Source: Niallia sp. NCCP-28
GTDB taxonomy: Bacteria; Bacillota; Bacilli; Bacillales; Cytobacillaceae
DNA length: 64,000 nt
Assembly (NCBI RefSeq): GCF_023168165.1
Contig: NZ_BQYJ01000005.1
Span: forward strand, 239,156 to 303,155
Direction of reading: 5' to 3'
The notes beneath the pieces are model-generated. The model had not been told where the DNA came from and did not search any database. It saw nothing but the letters and a program-made list of their open reading frames with translations. The position numbers and the translations under genes are program-made. Positions within the stretch are counted from its first letter, which is position 1; every line of letters starts with the position of its first letter. Shown piece by piece: positions 17,067 through 24,915 of the stretch.

Positions 17067-17151
17067 TAAGGAGTCCATACTCATTATACAGTCGTTCAGC
17101 AATCTTTTTATTCAATCAGAATTAGATGATAGATTATGAGTAAACTCCTTA
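17067..17151 (+). promoter_or_regulatory. Long-range hairpin in the leader of the GntP permease gene
   Basis: TAAGGAGT and TACTCAT at 17067-17084 pair with ATGAGTA and ACTCCTTA at 17134-17151, closing an approximately 50-nt loop. It fills the gap between kinase and permease and may set relative expression or RNA processing. No riboswitch class is recognised. Confidence 0.45.
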
Positions 17152-17200
17152 TGGAGGCGAACCTCTTTTATGATGACAAAAAGGAAAAGAGGAAAAATCA

Positions 17201-18520
17201 ATGCCAATTATTTCAGTCACTATAGGAGTTGCCCTATTATTAGTCTTAATGATGGCCTTCAAATTAAACGCTTTCATATCATTGATTATTGTTTCACTAG
17301 CAGTAGGAATACTAGAAGGAATGACACCTATTGCGGCTATAGAATCCATTGAAGCTGGTCTAGGCGGAACGCTTGGACATCTTACCATGATCATTATCTT
17401 TGGTGCCATACTTGGTAAGTTAATGACGGATTCTGGTGGTGCGCAACGCATTGCGACAACTTTAATTAATGCTTTTGGGGAAAAACGAGTTCAGATGGCT
17501 GCTGTTATTACTGCGGCTATTGTTGGAATCGCTTTATTTTTTGAAACTGGAGTTGTTGTTTTAATTCCATTAGTATTTACTATTGCCACCGCGGCTAGAG
17601 TGCCAGTTTTATATCTTGGTATGCCAGTAATTGCTGCCTTGATTACCATGCATGGGTTTGTACCCCCGCATCCAGGTCCAACTGCAGTTGCAAATGTTTT
17701 TGGAGCAAATATCGGCTTAACGATGATTTTAGGAATCATCATTGCGATTCCTGCCTTTATTCTTGCAGGTCCAGTCTATACAAAATTATTTAAAAAAGAA
17801 TCATTAGAGATTGAAATTCCAAAAGGTCTATTTAATCCTAAAAAATTTAAAGAAGAGGAGCTTCCTAAGTTTGGAGTAAGCCTTTTCACTGCTCTTTTAC
17901 CAGTTATTTTAATTGCGTTACAAGCCATTGTAGAAATTTTTATACCTGAATCAGCCATCGCACCAGTCACTAATTTTATCGGTAATGCGAATGTAGCCTT
18001 GCTCATTTCAGTTATTGTTGCTATCTTTACATTCGGTTTAAATCTTGGTAAAAAAATGCCAGAAATTATGCAATCTCTTAGTGAATCTGTAAGCGGTATC
18101 GGAATGATTCTATTAATCATTGCTGCTGGCGGTGCCTTCAAACAAGTATTGATTGACAGCCATATCGATAAATACATTTCTGATCTTATGGCTGGTTCTA
18201 CCCTGTCACCTTTGCTTTTAACTTGGCTAATTGCTGCAATCCTAAGAATAGCAGTAGGATCTGCAACCGTAGCAGGTATGACAGCAGCAGGTATTGCTGC
18301 ACCACTTGTCGCTTCAACTGGCACAAGCCCAGAATTAATGGTATTGGCCGCTGGTGCAGGAAGCGTTACCTTCTCACACGTAAATGACGCAGGCTTCTGG
18401 ATTTACAAAGAATATTTTAACCTAACAATCGGAAAAACGATTAAAACCTGGTCTGTCATGGTAACAATTATTTCTTTAGTGGGACTTGCCGGTGTCCTAA
18501 TCCTGGATATGTTTATATAA
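17201..18520 (+). CDS. GntP-family gluconate/sugar-acid:H+ symporter
   Basis: 439 residues, almost entirely hydrophobic with about 12-13 membrane segments. Family motifs are MHGFVPPHPGPTAVA near 150 and GSATVAGMTAAGIAAP near 350. GntP proteins import gluconate and related sugar acids; in E. coli YgbN sits with YgbJK as this one does with the dehydrogenase and kinase, so the operon's substrate is the likely cargo. RBS AGAGGA 8 nt upstream. It follows the kinase after 179 bp containing a hairpin and is the last gene before a terminator. Confidence 0.92.
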   Translation: MPIISVTIGVALLLVLMMAFKLNAFISLIIVSLAVGILEGMTPIAAIESIEAGLGGTLGHLTMIIIFGAILGKLMTDSGGAQRIATTLINAFGEKRVQMAAVITAAIVGIALFFETGVVVLIPLVFTIATAARVPVLYLGMPVIAALITMHGFVPPHPGPTAVANVFGANIGLTMILGIIIAIPAFILAGPVYTKLFKKESLEIEIPKGLFNPKKFKEEELPKFGVSLFTALLPVILIALQAIVEIFIPESAIAPVTNFIGNANVALLISVIVAIFTFGLNLGKKMPEIMQSLSESVSGIGMILLIIAAGGAFKQVLIDSHIDKYISDLMAGSTLSPLLLTWLIAAILRIAVGSATVAGMTAAGIAAPLVASTGTSPELMVLAAGAGSVTFSHVNDAGFWIYKEYFNLTIGKTIKTWSVMVTIISLVGLAGVLILDMFI

Positions 18521-18527
18521 CTTATAA

Positions 18528-18562
18528 AAAAGGCATTGTTATTCGAAACAATGTCTTTTTTA
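18528..18562 (+). terminator. Terminator of the sugar-acid operon
   Basis: AAGGCATTGTT-ATTCG-AACAATGTCTT followed by a run of U residues, 8 nt after the permease stop. Confidence 0.85.
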
Positions 18563-18574
18563 TTTTCACTAGGT

Positions 18575-18766
18575 CTAGGAAAGCCTCCCCTGATTAAACA
18601 TATTTCTTTTGTTTCCTGCGTATTCATTTCCCTCAACACTAGCAGTTGCGAAAAGTCCTATAACAATTGAGCACCAAATTCCTGCGAGACTATAAATGCC
18701 AAATGGATCTAGCATATATCCTCTTATTTGAATCGATTTTTCACCAGTACTTATTTCCTGCTTCAT
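18575..18766 (-). pseudogene. Remnant of an Amt/NrgA ammonium transporter gene
   Basis: The 63-codon minus-strand frame contains DPFGIYSLAGIWCSIVIGLF followed by ATASVEGNEYAGN. This follows the Amt pattern DxFGxHGxxGIWGxxxTGLFA, the late transmembrane region with its second conserved His, then the loop before the final glycine-rich segment. Key residues have drifted (HG replaced by YS, TG by IG) and everything before and after is missing. No RBS precedes its ATG. It is best read as a dead internal piece of an ammonium transporter. Confidence 0.6.
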
Positions 18767-18895
18767 TTAAATTCCATAATCTTTTACAAAATTATTATTT
18801 TTCGTTTTACAGTACCTCTATATTATAAAATTTACCTATTATGTCCAAGCTTACTTATTTCTTTTCCATATACTGATAAAAAAGGAGGTGAGAAA

Positions 18896-19567
18896 GTGAG
18901 TAAAAAGAAAGATGGCTCTTCACACAAGGATGAAAAAAAAGGGAGTAATAATGAGCATAGCTCTTCACGTAAAGATAAAGTAAAAATAGACTCGACACAC
19001 CAAACATGTATTGACCGTGCTTATCGTATTCCTATATTTTTAAGTACGACAACTCATTTAAATGACAACCAACAACGGTTTCTAAACCGTCTCATTTTAG
19101 AGATTGAAAATGCTTTGCTTTTTCCACGTACATTACCTTTAAGCGAAAGTTATCCCGAATCCATTTTAACTGATATTCGTCGGCTAGTTTCATCAAGCTA
19201 TGGAATGTTGGCAGTAAACCTTCGTCGTTTTAAAATTCAAACAGTTGACGTTAATGCGGGACCTCTTCCACCATCTACTCCTTTTTGGGAAGGATCCGTT
19301 TATTCACAAGTTGAACCTTCCATGGCTTTTCAATTTGGTCTCCCCTTATTATTAGTAAGGGAAGAAGATACCGACGCAAACAATGGAATTTGGGCAGGAG
19401 GAATCGCCCCACTCAACCTATTTATAGTTTGGCATTCTGAAACTCAAACTGTTGATCAATTCTTTAATACTCCTGAATGGAGATCAGCCTTTGCAAATTG
19501 GAGTGCACAAGTCAGAAATGCTTTTTATATTCAGACAGAGCCTGCATTCAAGTACCGATGTGAATGA
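18896..19567 (+). CDS. Orphan protein with a Rossmann-like (TIR/deoxyribosyltransferase-like) pattern
   Basis: I do not recognise the family. The start is GTG at 18896, 5 nt after a strong AAAGGAGGTG, giving 223 residues; the frame opens further upstream but without an RBS. Residues 1-35 are a Lys/Ser/Asp-rich tail. The rest alternates strands and helices: IPIFLSTTTH (strand 1), then ILTDIRRLVSSSYGMLAVNL, then a Gly/Pro-rich loop and EPSMAFQFGLPLLLVREE. That last motif, an acidic residue then Ala-x-x-x-Gly-x-Pro-hydrophobic, recalls nucleoside 2-deoxyribosyltransferase, SLOG and TIR-type folds that act on nucleotides. No partner gene is adjacent. A hairpin terminator follows. A role as a nucleotide-cleaving effector is speculation. 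Confidence 0.6.
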   Translation: MSKKKDGSSHKDEKKGSNNEHSSSRKDKVKIDSTHQTCIDRAYRIPIFLSTTTHLNDNQQRFLNRLILEIENALLFPRTLPLSESYPESILTDIRRLVSSSYGMLAVNLRRFKIQTVDVNAGPLPPSTPFWEGSVYSQVEPSMAFQFGLPLLLVREEDTDANNGIWAGGIAPLNLFIVWHSETQTVDQFFNTPEWRSAFANWSAQVRNAFYIQTEPAFKYRCE

Positions 19568-19589
19568 TAAACTGGTAATTGAACATTAA

Positions 19590-19632
19590 GTCGAAAATAT
19601 ATAAGGTTTTTTTACCTCTATATATTTTTGAC
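19590..19632 (+). terminator. Terminator after the orphan gene
   Basis: GTC(G/A)AAAATATATA-AGG pairs with its complement across a U-rich loop. The stem is about 17 bp with small mismatches and is followed by TTTTTT. Confidence 0.75.
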
Positions 19633-20095
19633 TTTTTTACATAAAAACAACTATTTCTATTTAGTAACTAAATAAAAAATTGAACCCAAAAATAAAAATC
19701 CACTTCATTTTCCAAAGGATATTCCACCTTTATAATTAAGCTTTTTTTAGTATTCATGCAAATATTATGAATCTCTCAAACGCTTCAAATAACCAGGCTG
19801 CCATTCCTTGATATAATTCAAATACCGATGATCGGCCAGCAAAATTAGAAAAATTATTACCACTACGTAATAACGTTTCTAGCATTTATGTAAACAGGTT
19901 AAATCCAATACTCCCAATTATTAACGGCTTTATATATTTAATTCAAATAAAAATAACAATTGCACCTCAAAAAAGATAGCTTCTTTTAAAACAAATTTTT
20001 ATCCGCTATCCCTAAATAAAAGTTTGTGATTCCTCCTTAAAATAAAGTATAGTTAGTATCTAATAAAAAAATCCTCTGATTAAGGATGTGTCATT
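19633..20095. other. Gap upstream of the pseudouridine synthase gene
   Basis: About 460 bp, AT-rich. The only structure is a minus-strand coding remnant at 19765-19917. The rest shows nothing apart from presumed promoter DNA for the next gene. Confidence 0.5.
19765..19917 (-). pseudogene. Unidentified decayed C-terminal fragment
   Basis: A minus-strand frame reads LGVLDLTCLHKC, a TAG, then KRYYVVVIIFLILLADHRYL and NYIKEWQPGYLKRLRDS followed by TAA. The last part has strongly protein-like composition; it ends in a basic amphipathic tail after a hydrophobic run. It has one internal stop and no start. The family is not recognised. Confidence 0.35.
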
Positions 20096-20803
20096 ATGCG
20101 TATTAATAAATATATAAGTGAATCTGGAAAAGCATCTAGAAGAGGCGCCGATAAATTAATTGCCGATGGGAGAGTTACTATCAATGGGAAACGTGTAACT
20201 ATAGGTAGCCAAGTTGAACCTGGGGATGACGTTCGAGTAGATGGAAATCCAATCCGAGTAGCAAGGAATAATGTCTATATTGCCTTAAATAAACCTGTAG
20301 GCATTACTAGTACAACAGAAAAAGGCGTAAAGGGAAATATTGTTGATTTAGTCAACCACCCATTAAGAATATTTAATATTGGACGCCTGGATAAAGATTC
20401 AGAGGGCTTAATACTTCTTACAAACGATGGAGACATTGTCAATGAAATACTGCGTTCTGAAAATAAGCATGAAAAGGAATATATCGTTTCTGTAGACAAG
20501 CCAATTACCCCTGAATTCGTGAAGAAGATGTCAGAGGGTGTCAAAATATTAGGTACAAAAACACTTCCTTGTGAAGTGGTTCAATTATCAAAATTTGATT
20601 TTCAAATCATTTTAACGCAAGGGCTAAACCGTCAAATTCGCCGCATGTGCGCAGAATTAGGATACGACGTTTACCGATTGCAAAGAACTCGAATCATGAA
20701 TATTCATTTAGGAAACCTTCCTCCTGGACAATGGAAAGATTTATCCAAAAAAGAGCGAACTCAATTATTTAGAGAATTAAACTATGAGCCAAAAGAATGG
20801 TAA
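20096..20803 (+). CDS. RluF-type 23S rRNA pseudouridine synthase
   Basis: 235 residues of the RsuA/RluB/E/F group. The N-terminal S4 RNA-binding domain is [20 protein letters not shown]. The catalytic domain has [11 protein letters not shown] near 62-72 and the catalytic Asp in [18 protein letters not shown] near 98-115. NQ(I)RRMC near 183 is also typical. The STTE variant points to RluF (E. coli U2604 specificity) more than to RluB, but substrate position is an inference. The RBS is weak (AAGGATG). It is a single gene followed by a hairpin shared with convergent rlmH. Confidence 0.88.
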   Translation: MRINKYISESGKASRRGADKLIADGRVTINGKRVTIGSQVEPGDDVRVDGNPIRVARNNVYIALNKPVGITSTTEKGVKGNIVDLVNHPLRIFNIGRLDKDSEGLILLTNDGDIVNEILRSENKHEKEYIVSVDKPITPEFVKKMSEGVKILGTKTLPCEVVQLSKFDFQIILTQGLNRQIRRMCAELGYDVYRLQRTRIMNIHLGNLPPGQWKDLSKKERTQLFRELNYEPKEW

Positions 20804-20865
20804 AATTATCATTGGATTAATGTCCAGCTAGCTAAAGGGACAATCTCATTATAATTAATTAAAGC

Positions 20866-20896
20866 TTAGTGCTTCTTTCTTGGAAAGAAGCACTAA
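20866..20896. terminator. Hairpin between convergent rluF-like gene and rlmH
   Basis: Perfect 14-bp stem TTAGTGCTTCTTTC/GAAAGAAGCACTAA with a 3-nt loop. Neither strand has a clean U-tract, but the position between convergent stops supports a shared terminator. Confidence 0.65.
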
Positions 20897-20938
20897 AAAA
20901 GATATGCATAAGGACCATCTATCCCTTTAAAACCTCAT

Positions 20939-21418
20939 TTACTTATGATACGGTTCTCCTCGATTAATCCGAAACGCCCGATAAACCTGCTCTACTAAAA
21001 CAAGCCTCATCAATTGGTGAGGGAATGTCATTTTGCTGAAAGAGAGCTTGTCGTCTGCTCTTTTTAAAACATCATTGCTTAATCCTAAAGAACCGCCTAT
21101 AATAAAAGCTACTTTGCTTTTTCCGTATGTAGCGAGTTTATCTAGTGTGTCTGCTAGTTCTTCAGAAGACTTTTGTTTGCCTTCAATGGCCAGCGCGATA
21201 ACATGGGCATCTTGAGAAATTTTTGCGAGGATTCTTTCTCCCTCTTTATTTTTGACTTGCTCCATTTCTGCATTGCTGAGTATTTCAGGAGCTTTTTCAT
21301 CGGAAACTTCGATGATTTCTATTTTGGAATAGCTTGATAATCGTTTTGTATATTCATCGATTCCTTGCTTCAAGTATTTTTCTTTTAGTTTTCCAACTGT
21401 AATAATTGAGATATTCAC
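20939..21418 (-). CDS. rlmH: 23S rRNA pseudouridine-1915 N3-methyltransferase RlmH
   Basis: 159 residues, SPOUT methyltransferase that methylates pseudouridine 1915 in 23S rRNA using SAM (B. subtilis YydA, S. aureus OrfX). The knot motif is [18 protein letters not shown] near 105-122, and the C-terminal [18 protein letters not shown] followed by INRGEPYHK is diagnostic. The 3' end (GTATCATAAGTAA) resembles the SCC attachment core at the end of staphylococcal orfX, but no cassette is present. The leader region is a DnaA-box cluster. Confidence 0.96.
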   Translation of the reverse strand: MNISIITVGKLKEKYLKQGIDEYTKRLSSYSKIEIIEVSDEKAPEILSNAEMEQVKNKEGERILAKISQDAHVIALAIEGKQKSSEELADTLDKLATYGKSKVAFIIGGSLGLSNDVLKRADDKLSFSKMTFPHQLMRLVLVEQVYRAFRINRGEPYHK

Positions 21419-21924
21419 ATGTATTCCTCACTTTACAAACAACATATCCACATAACTTATCCACATATCCACATTTATAATCCACATATAGTATGAAATC
21501 ATTTGTTCGCTACCATATATATGGCGATATTTTTGCAATATCCACAGGTTGTGGATAACTTTTCCCCTTCTCTAAGGTTTTCCAAAATAGGAAATGTTTC
21601 ATGCTCATTTACGATCGTATCTATTGCTATATCAATATGTTCAGCACAACTATAAATCATTTTTTCTTCTCCTTTTTTACCTATAAATCTAATTTTTCAA
21701 AATATTCCTGTGGATAACCGTATTGTTATCTTTTTTTCAGTTATCCACATTTCATCTTATCATTCTATCTCAAAACTGCAACTATTCCTTTTAAAATTCT
21801 CTAATAAGTCTATATTTCTTTTTTTATTTTTCCTTTTAATATTTTTTTTATAAAGTTTTTATGCATTTATTTTGTAATTTCGATAAACAAAAAACAGGAA
21901 GAACGAATTCTTCCTGTTTTTTGT
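21419..21924. other. DnaA-box cluster between htrA and rlmH
   Basis: This gene-free stretch holds four exact DnaA boxes: TTATCCACA at 21457-21465 and 21741-21749, TGTGGATAA at 21550-21558 and 21709-21717. Four 8/9 matches lie at 21444, 21465, 21478 and 21538. B. subtilis is known to have DnaA-box clusters away from oriC, and I recall the yydA (rlmH) upstream region as one of them. The rest of the gap is AT-rich. Confidence 0.85.
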
Positions 21925-21930
21925 TTATCG
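21881..21930 (-). terminator. Terminator overlapping the htrA stop codon
   Basis: A 23-bp perfect stem around a CGAA loop (left arm 21881-21903, right arm 21908-21930). Its right arm includes the last codons and stop of htrA. The stem's own U-rich arm serves as the U-tract on the minus strand. Confidence 0.85.
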
Positions 21931-23145
21931 ATTATCTTCAGACAGCATTAATTCTGCTGTCATCTGTTTTCCTTCGCGATAATATTTTATTTTCAATTTA
22001 TCACCTATTTTTTTCTCCGTATACAAATGTTTTCTTAAATCAATTAAATCGCTGACCTTTTCTCCATCCAATTCAACAATAACATCTAATTCCTTTAAAC
22101 CTGCTTTCGACGCTGGAGAATTTGGACTAACATCTTTAATTGCTACTCCATCTGTCACGTTTTCTGGAAGCTTTAATGCTTCTTGCTGATAATACCCTGG
22201 AATATCGCTGACAGATTGAAGCTCTACTCCCATATATGGGCGTTTTACTTCACCATATTTTTCTAAGTCTTGAATAATTGGTTCTGCTGAGTTAATTGGA
22301 ATAGCAAGACCGATCCCTTCTACAGAGGACTCAGAAATTTTCATACTATTAATGCCAATTAGCTGGCCAGCAATATTAATTAATGCTCCTCCACTATTGC
22401 CAGGGTTAATGGCAGCATCTGTTTGAATAACTTCTGACTGCCAATCTGTTACACCATCTTCATTAATATCTACTGGTATCGTCCGCTGTAGCCCTGATAC
22501 AATTCCTTGAGTTACGGAACCGGAGAATGTCATGCCAAGTGGATTGCCAATAGCAATAACAGGTTCACCTGCTTTTAGCGTATCCGAATTGCCGAATTCA
22601 GCGATTTTGCTGATATCTTTTGCATCTACTTCTACAACAGCAAGGTCTGTCCATACATCAGCACCCACTAATTTTGCACTTATCTTCTTTCCATCCGATA
22701 AAGTTACCTCAAGTTCACTTGCACCTGCTACTACATGATTATTTGTAACAATATACGCATTATCCCCGCTCTTTTTATAGATGACACCAGATCCGGTACC
22801 TGCTTCTTGTGCAGAAGTATCTTCCCAAAAGTTAGAAGATTGAAGATTGCTAATGCCAACTACTGCATCAGCTGCCTTATCAACTGCTTTTGTTATGTTC
22901 GTTTCTACATTTAGGGAAACATTTTTTGTATTTAATTCCTTATCCTCCGTTATGGTAATATCATCATCAGTTTCCTTTTTAGTTGCTAAAATTCCATTAT
23001 CAGCAAAACGGGTTACTATTAATAAAACAAGCAATGCACCTATAATGGCACCTAAAAAGCCTGAAAAGAAGTAACTTCTTTTTCGTACAGGCTTTTCTCT
23101 TTGATTTCCATATTCAAAATCCTCTTCATTTGCCACGTACACCAT
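21925..23145 (-). CDS. htrC: HtrA/DegP-family membrane-anchored serine protease
   Basis: 406 residues. An N-terminal cytoplasmic stretch and one membrane segment (about 26-45, FFSGFLGAIIGALLVLLIV) anchor an extracytoplasmic trypsin-like domain with His137 (TNNHVV), Asp167 (TDLAVV) and Ser251 (GNSGGA), followed by a PDZ domain (about 295-395). It is the YycK/HtrC type located at the end of the Wal region and degrades misfolded exported proteins. The ATG at 23145 abuts its own GA-rich RBS; a GTG at 23136 has better spacing to AGAGG and may be the true start. It is separated from walJ by about 170 bp with a terminator. Confidence 0.93.
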   Translation of the reverse strand: MVYVANEEDFEYGNQREKPVRKRSYFFSGFLGAIIGALLVLLIVTRFADNGILATKKETDDDITITEDKELNTKNVSLNVETNITKAVDKAADAVVGISNLQSSNFWEDTSAQEAGTGSGVIYKKSGDNAYIVTNNHVVAGASELEVTLSDGKKISAKLVGADVWTDLAVVEVDAKDISKIAEFGNSDTLKAGEPVIAIGNPLGMTFSGSVTQGIVSGLQRTIPVDINEDGVTDWQSEVIQTDAAINPGNSGGALINIAGQLIGINSMKISESSVEGIGLAIPINSAEPIIQDLEKYGEVKRPYMGVELQSVSDIPGYYQQEALKLPENVTDGVAIKDVSPNSPASKAGLKELDVIVELDGEKVSDLIDLRKHLYTEKKIGDKLKIKYYREGKQMTAELMLSEDNR

Positions 23146-23277
23146 TCCTCTCTTTTAAAGAACTAAAATATATGCTTTGGTTATGTAAATAAAAAGTCAT
23201 TACATAAGTTCTTTATTTATTTTTCCTTATTTTTTTAAAAACAAACAAAATAACTGCTTTCTTTTATAGAGAAAAAT

Positions 23278-23311
23278 AAAAAACGACCTAGAATAAATTT
23301 TCTGGCCGTCT
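23278..23311 (-). terminator. Terminator of the wal operon
   Basis: Minus-strand ACGGCCAGA/TCTAGGTCGT stem with one bulged base, followed by U6, just after the walJ stop. It separates walRKHIJ from htrA. Confidence 0.75.
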
Positions 23312-23319
23312 CTTTATAA

Positions 23320-24108
23320 TTAAATAGTTGTTAAAATTGTTGGTATTTTTGGATCCGTATCTTTTAAGCTTACTTGTTCATTAAGCATAATGCCTTTGTT
23401 TTCTAAAGTTTGCGCAACAGACATTCTTGCCAGTTCTTTCATATTATTGTCCTGGCTTAAATGGGCTAAATATATATGTTTGGTACGGTCGCCGATCACT
23501 TCACTCATAGCAATTGCAGCATCTTCATTTGAAACATGGCCTACATCGCTTAGTATTCTTCTCTTAGTATTCCAAGGGTACCTGCCCATCCTAAGCATTT
23601 GCACATCATGATTGCTTTCAAATACATAAGAATCAGCATTGCTTATTATACCTTTCATTCGATCGCTGACATAACCTGTATCTGTAATCAATACAAGCTT
23701 TTTATCGCCTTCATGGAAGACATAAAACATTGGCTCTGCCGCATCATGAGAAACGCCAAAAGACTCGATGGATAAATTCCCAAACGTTTTTACTGTTTCC
23801 ATATCAAAATGAAACTTTTGCTCTAAGGGAATTTCCCCAATATGTGAGCTCATAGCATTCCAGGTTTTTTCATTTGCATAAATAGGCAATTTATATTTGC
23901 GGGCAATAATTCCGACCCCTTTAATATGGTCGCTGTGCTCATGGGTTACTAAAATGCCAGTGAGCTTATTCATTTTCCGGCCAACTTGCTCAAACAATGC
24001 TTCCATTTGTTTTCCGCTTAATCCTGCATCAACCAAAAATGAATATTCCTCACTTTCTATATAAATGGCATTGCCAGTACTCCCGCTTGCGAGAACACTA
24101 AACTGCAT
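23320..24108 (-). CDS. walJ: WalJ (YycJ), metallo-beta-lactamase-fold exonuclease
   Basis: 262 residues. The MBL-fold metal motif is [10 protein letters not shown] near 54-63, with further ligands in HDAAEPM, DTGYVS (near 142) and SNHDVQML (near 165). YycJ proteins are double-stranded DNA 5'-exonucleases linked to mismatch repair, and they travel with the Wal operon. The gene starts 6 bp after yycI ends. Confidence 0.95.
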   Translation of the reverse strand: MQFSVLASGSTGNAIYIESEEYSFLVDAGLSGKQMEALFEQVGRKMNKLTGILVTHEHSDHIKGVGIIARKYKLPIYANEKTWNAMSSHIGEIPLEQKFHFDMETVKTFGNLSIESFGVSHDAAEPMFYVFHEGDKKLVLITDTGYVSDRMKGIISNADSYVFESNHDVQMLRMGRYPWNTKRRILSDVGHVSNEDAAIAMSEVIGDRTKHIYLAHLSQDNNMKELARMSVAQTLENKGIMLNEQVSLKDTDPKIPTILTTI

Positions 24109-24114
24109 TTTTTC

Positions 24115-24915
24115 TCACTCCAATTTAATCTGCTCACTTTTTGTTTTTATTATCTGATTATCTAACGCATTTACAAATAAATTTTCCCCATTATCTAATA
24201 GAATGGACCAAGTTGGCGAAAGCACCTGCGTTGTAGAATACTGCTGGGAGTAATAACCTAATTCTACCTTTTTTATCTTGCTGTCATTATCAATATAGCT
24301 ATTTGTAAACAGTGTATAAATAGCATCTAATGGCCGACTAATATTTTCTTCTTCTTCAATTTCTTTAATATTTTCAAGAAATGTCTGTTCATAGGAAACT
24401 ATTTTATTTTCTTCATTTAAATAAAAAGTCAATTTTCCATTTAAATTTTGATAAAAGGTTTTGCCATTATATTGCTGATAGTAGGTAATTGTCTTATCTT
24501 TTTTTTCCCAGAAACGATATTGATTGCCATTTAATATATGACCCTCTATATATGCCGTTAAATCTGTTTCCTTAAATGGTTGTCCTATGCTTATCGGCTT
24601 TTCTAAAATAGACTGGAGAATATTGCTGTCAATGATAGTAACCTCTTGCCCCTTTAAAAGGCCCTTTTCCCATTTTGTTAATTCTTCTTTACTAAAGGTT
24701 TTAGATTTTGCCGACAAATATTGATCCTTTGCATTCTTAGGCAGATCTTTTGGATATGTTATGCCATATGATGATAATATCTTTTCAGCTGAAGGGCCTT
24801 GTTTGTACTCAAATTGTTGAGATGACTCTTTAAGCCGCATGTATTCATAGACCAAATAAATATCAAGGATTAAAAAGGCAAGAATAAATATTGTCTTAAT
24901 CTTATTCCAATCCAT
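24115..24915 (-). CDS. walI: WalI (YycI), membrane-anchored negative regulator of WalK
   Basis: 266 residues. One N-terminal membrane helix (about 5-24, KTIFILAFLILDIYLVYEYM) is followed by an extracytoplasmic domain of the YycI family. With YycH it binds WalK in the membrane and tunes its kinase activity. The start overlaps the end of yycH by 14 bp. Confidence 0.94.
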   Translation of the reverse strand: MDWNKIKTIFILAFLILDIYLVYEYMRLKESSQQFEYKQGPSAEKILSSYGITYPKDLPKNAKDQYLSAKSKTFSKEELTKWEKGLLKGQEVTIIDSNILQSILEKPISIGQPFKETDLTAYIEGHILNGNQYRFWEKKDKTITYYQQYNGKTFYQNLNGKLTFYLNEENKIVSYEQTFLENIKEIEEEENISRPLDAIYTLFTNSYIDNDSKIKKVELGYYSQQYSTTQVLSPTWSILLDNGENLFVNALDNQIIKTKSEQIKLE

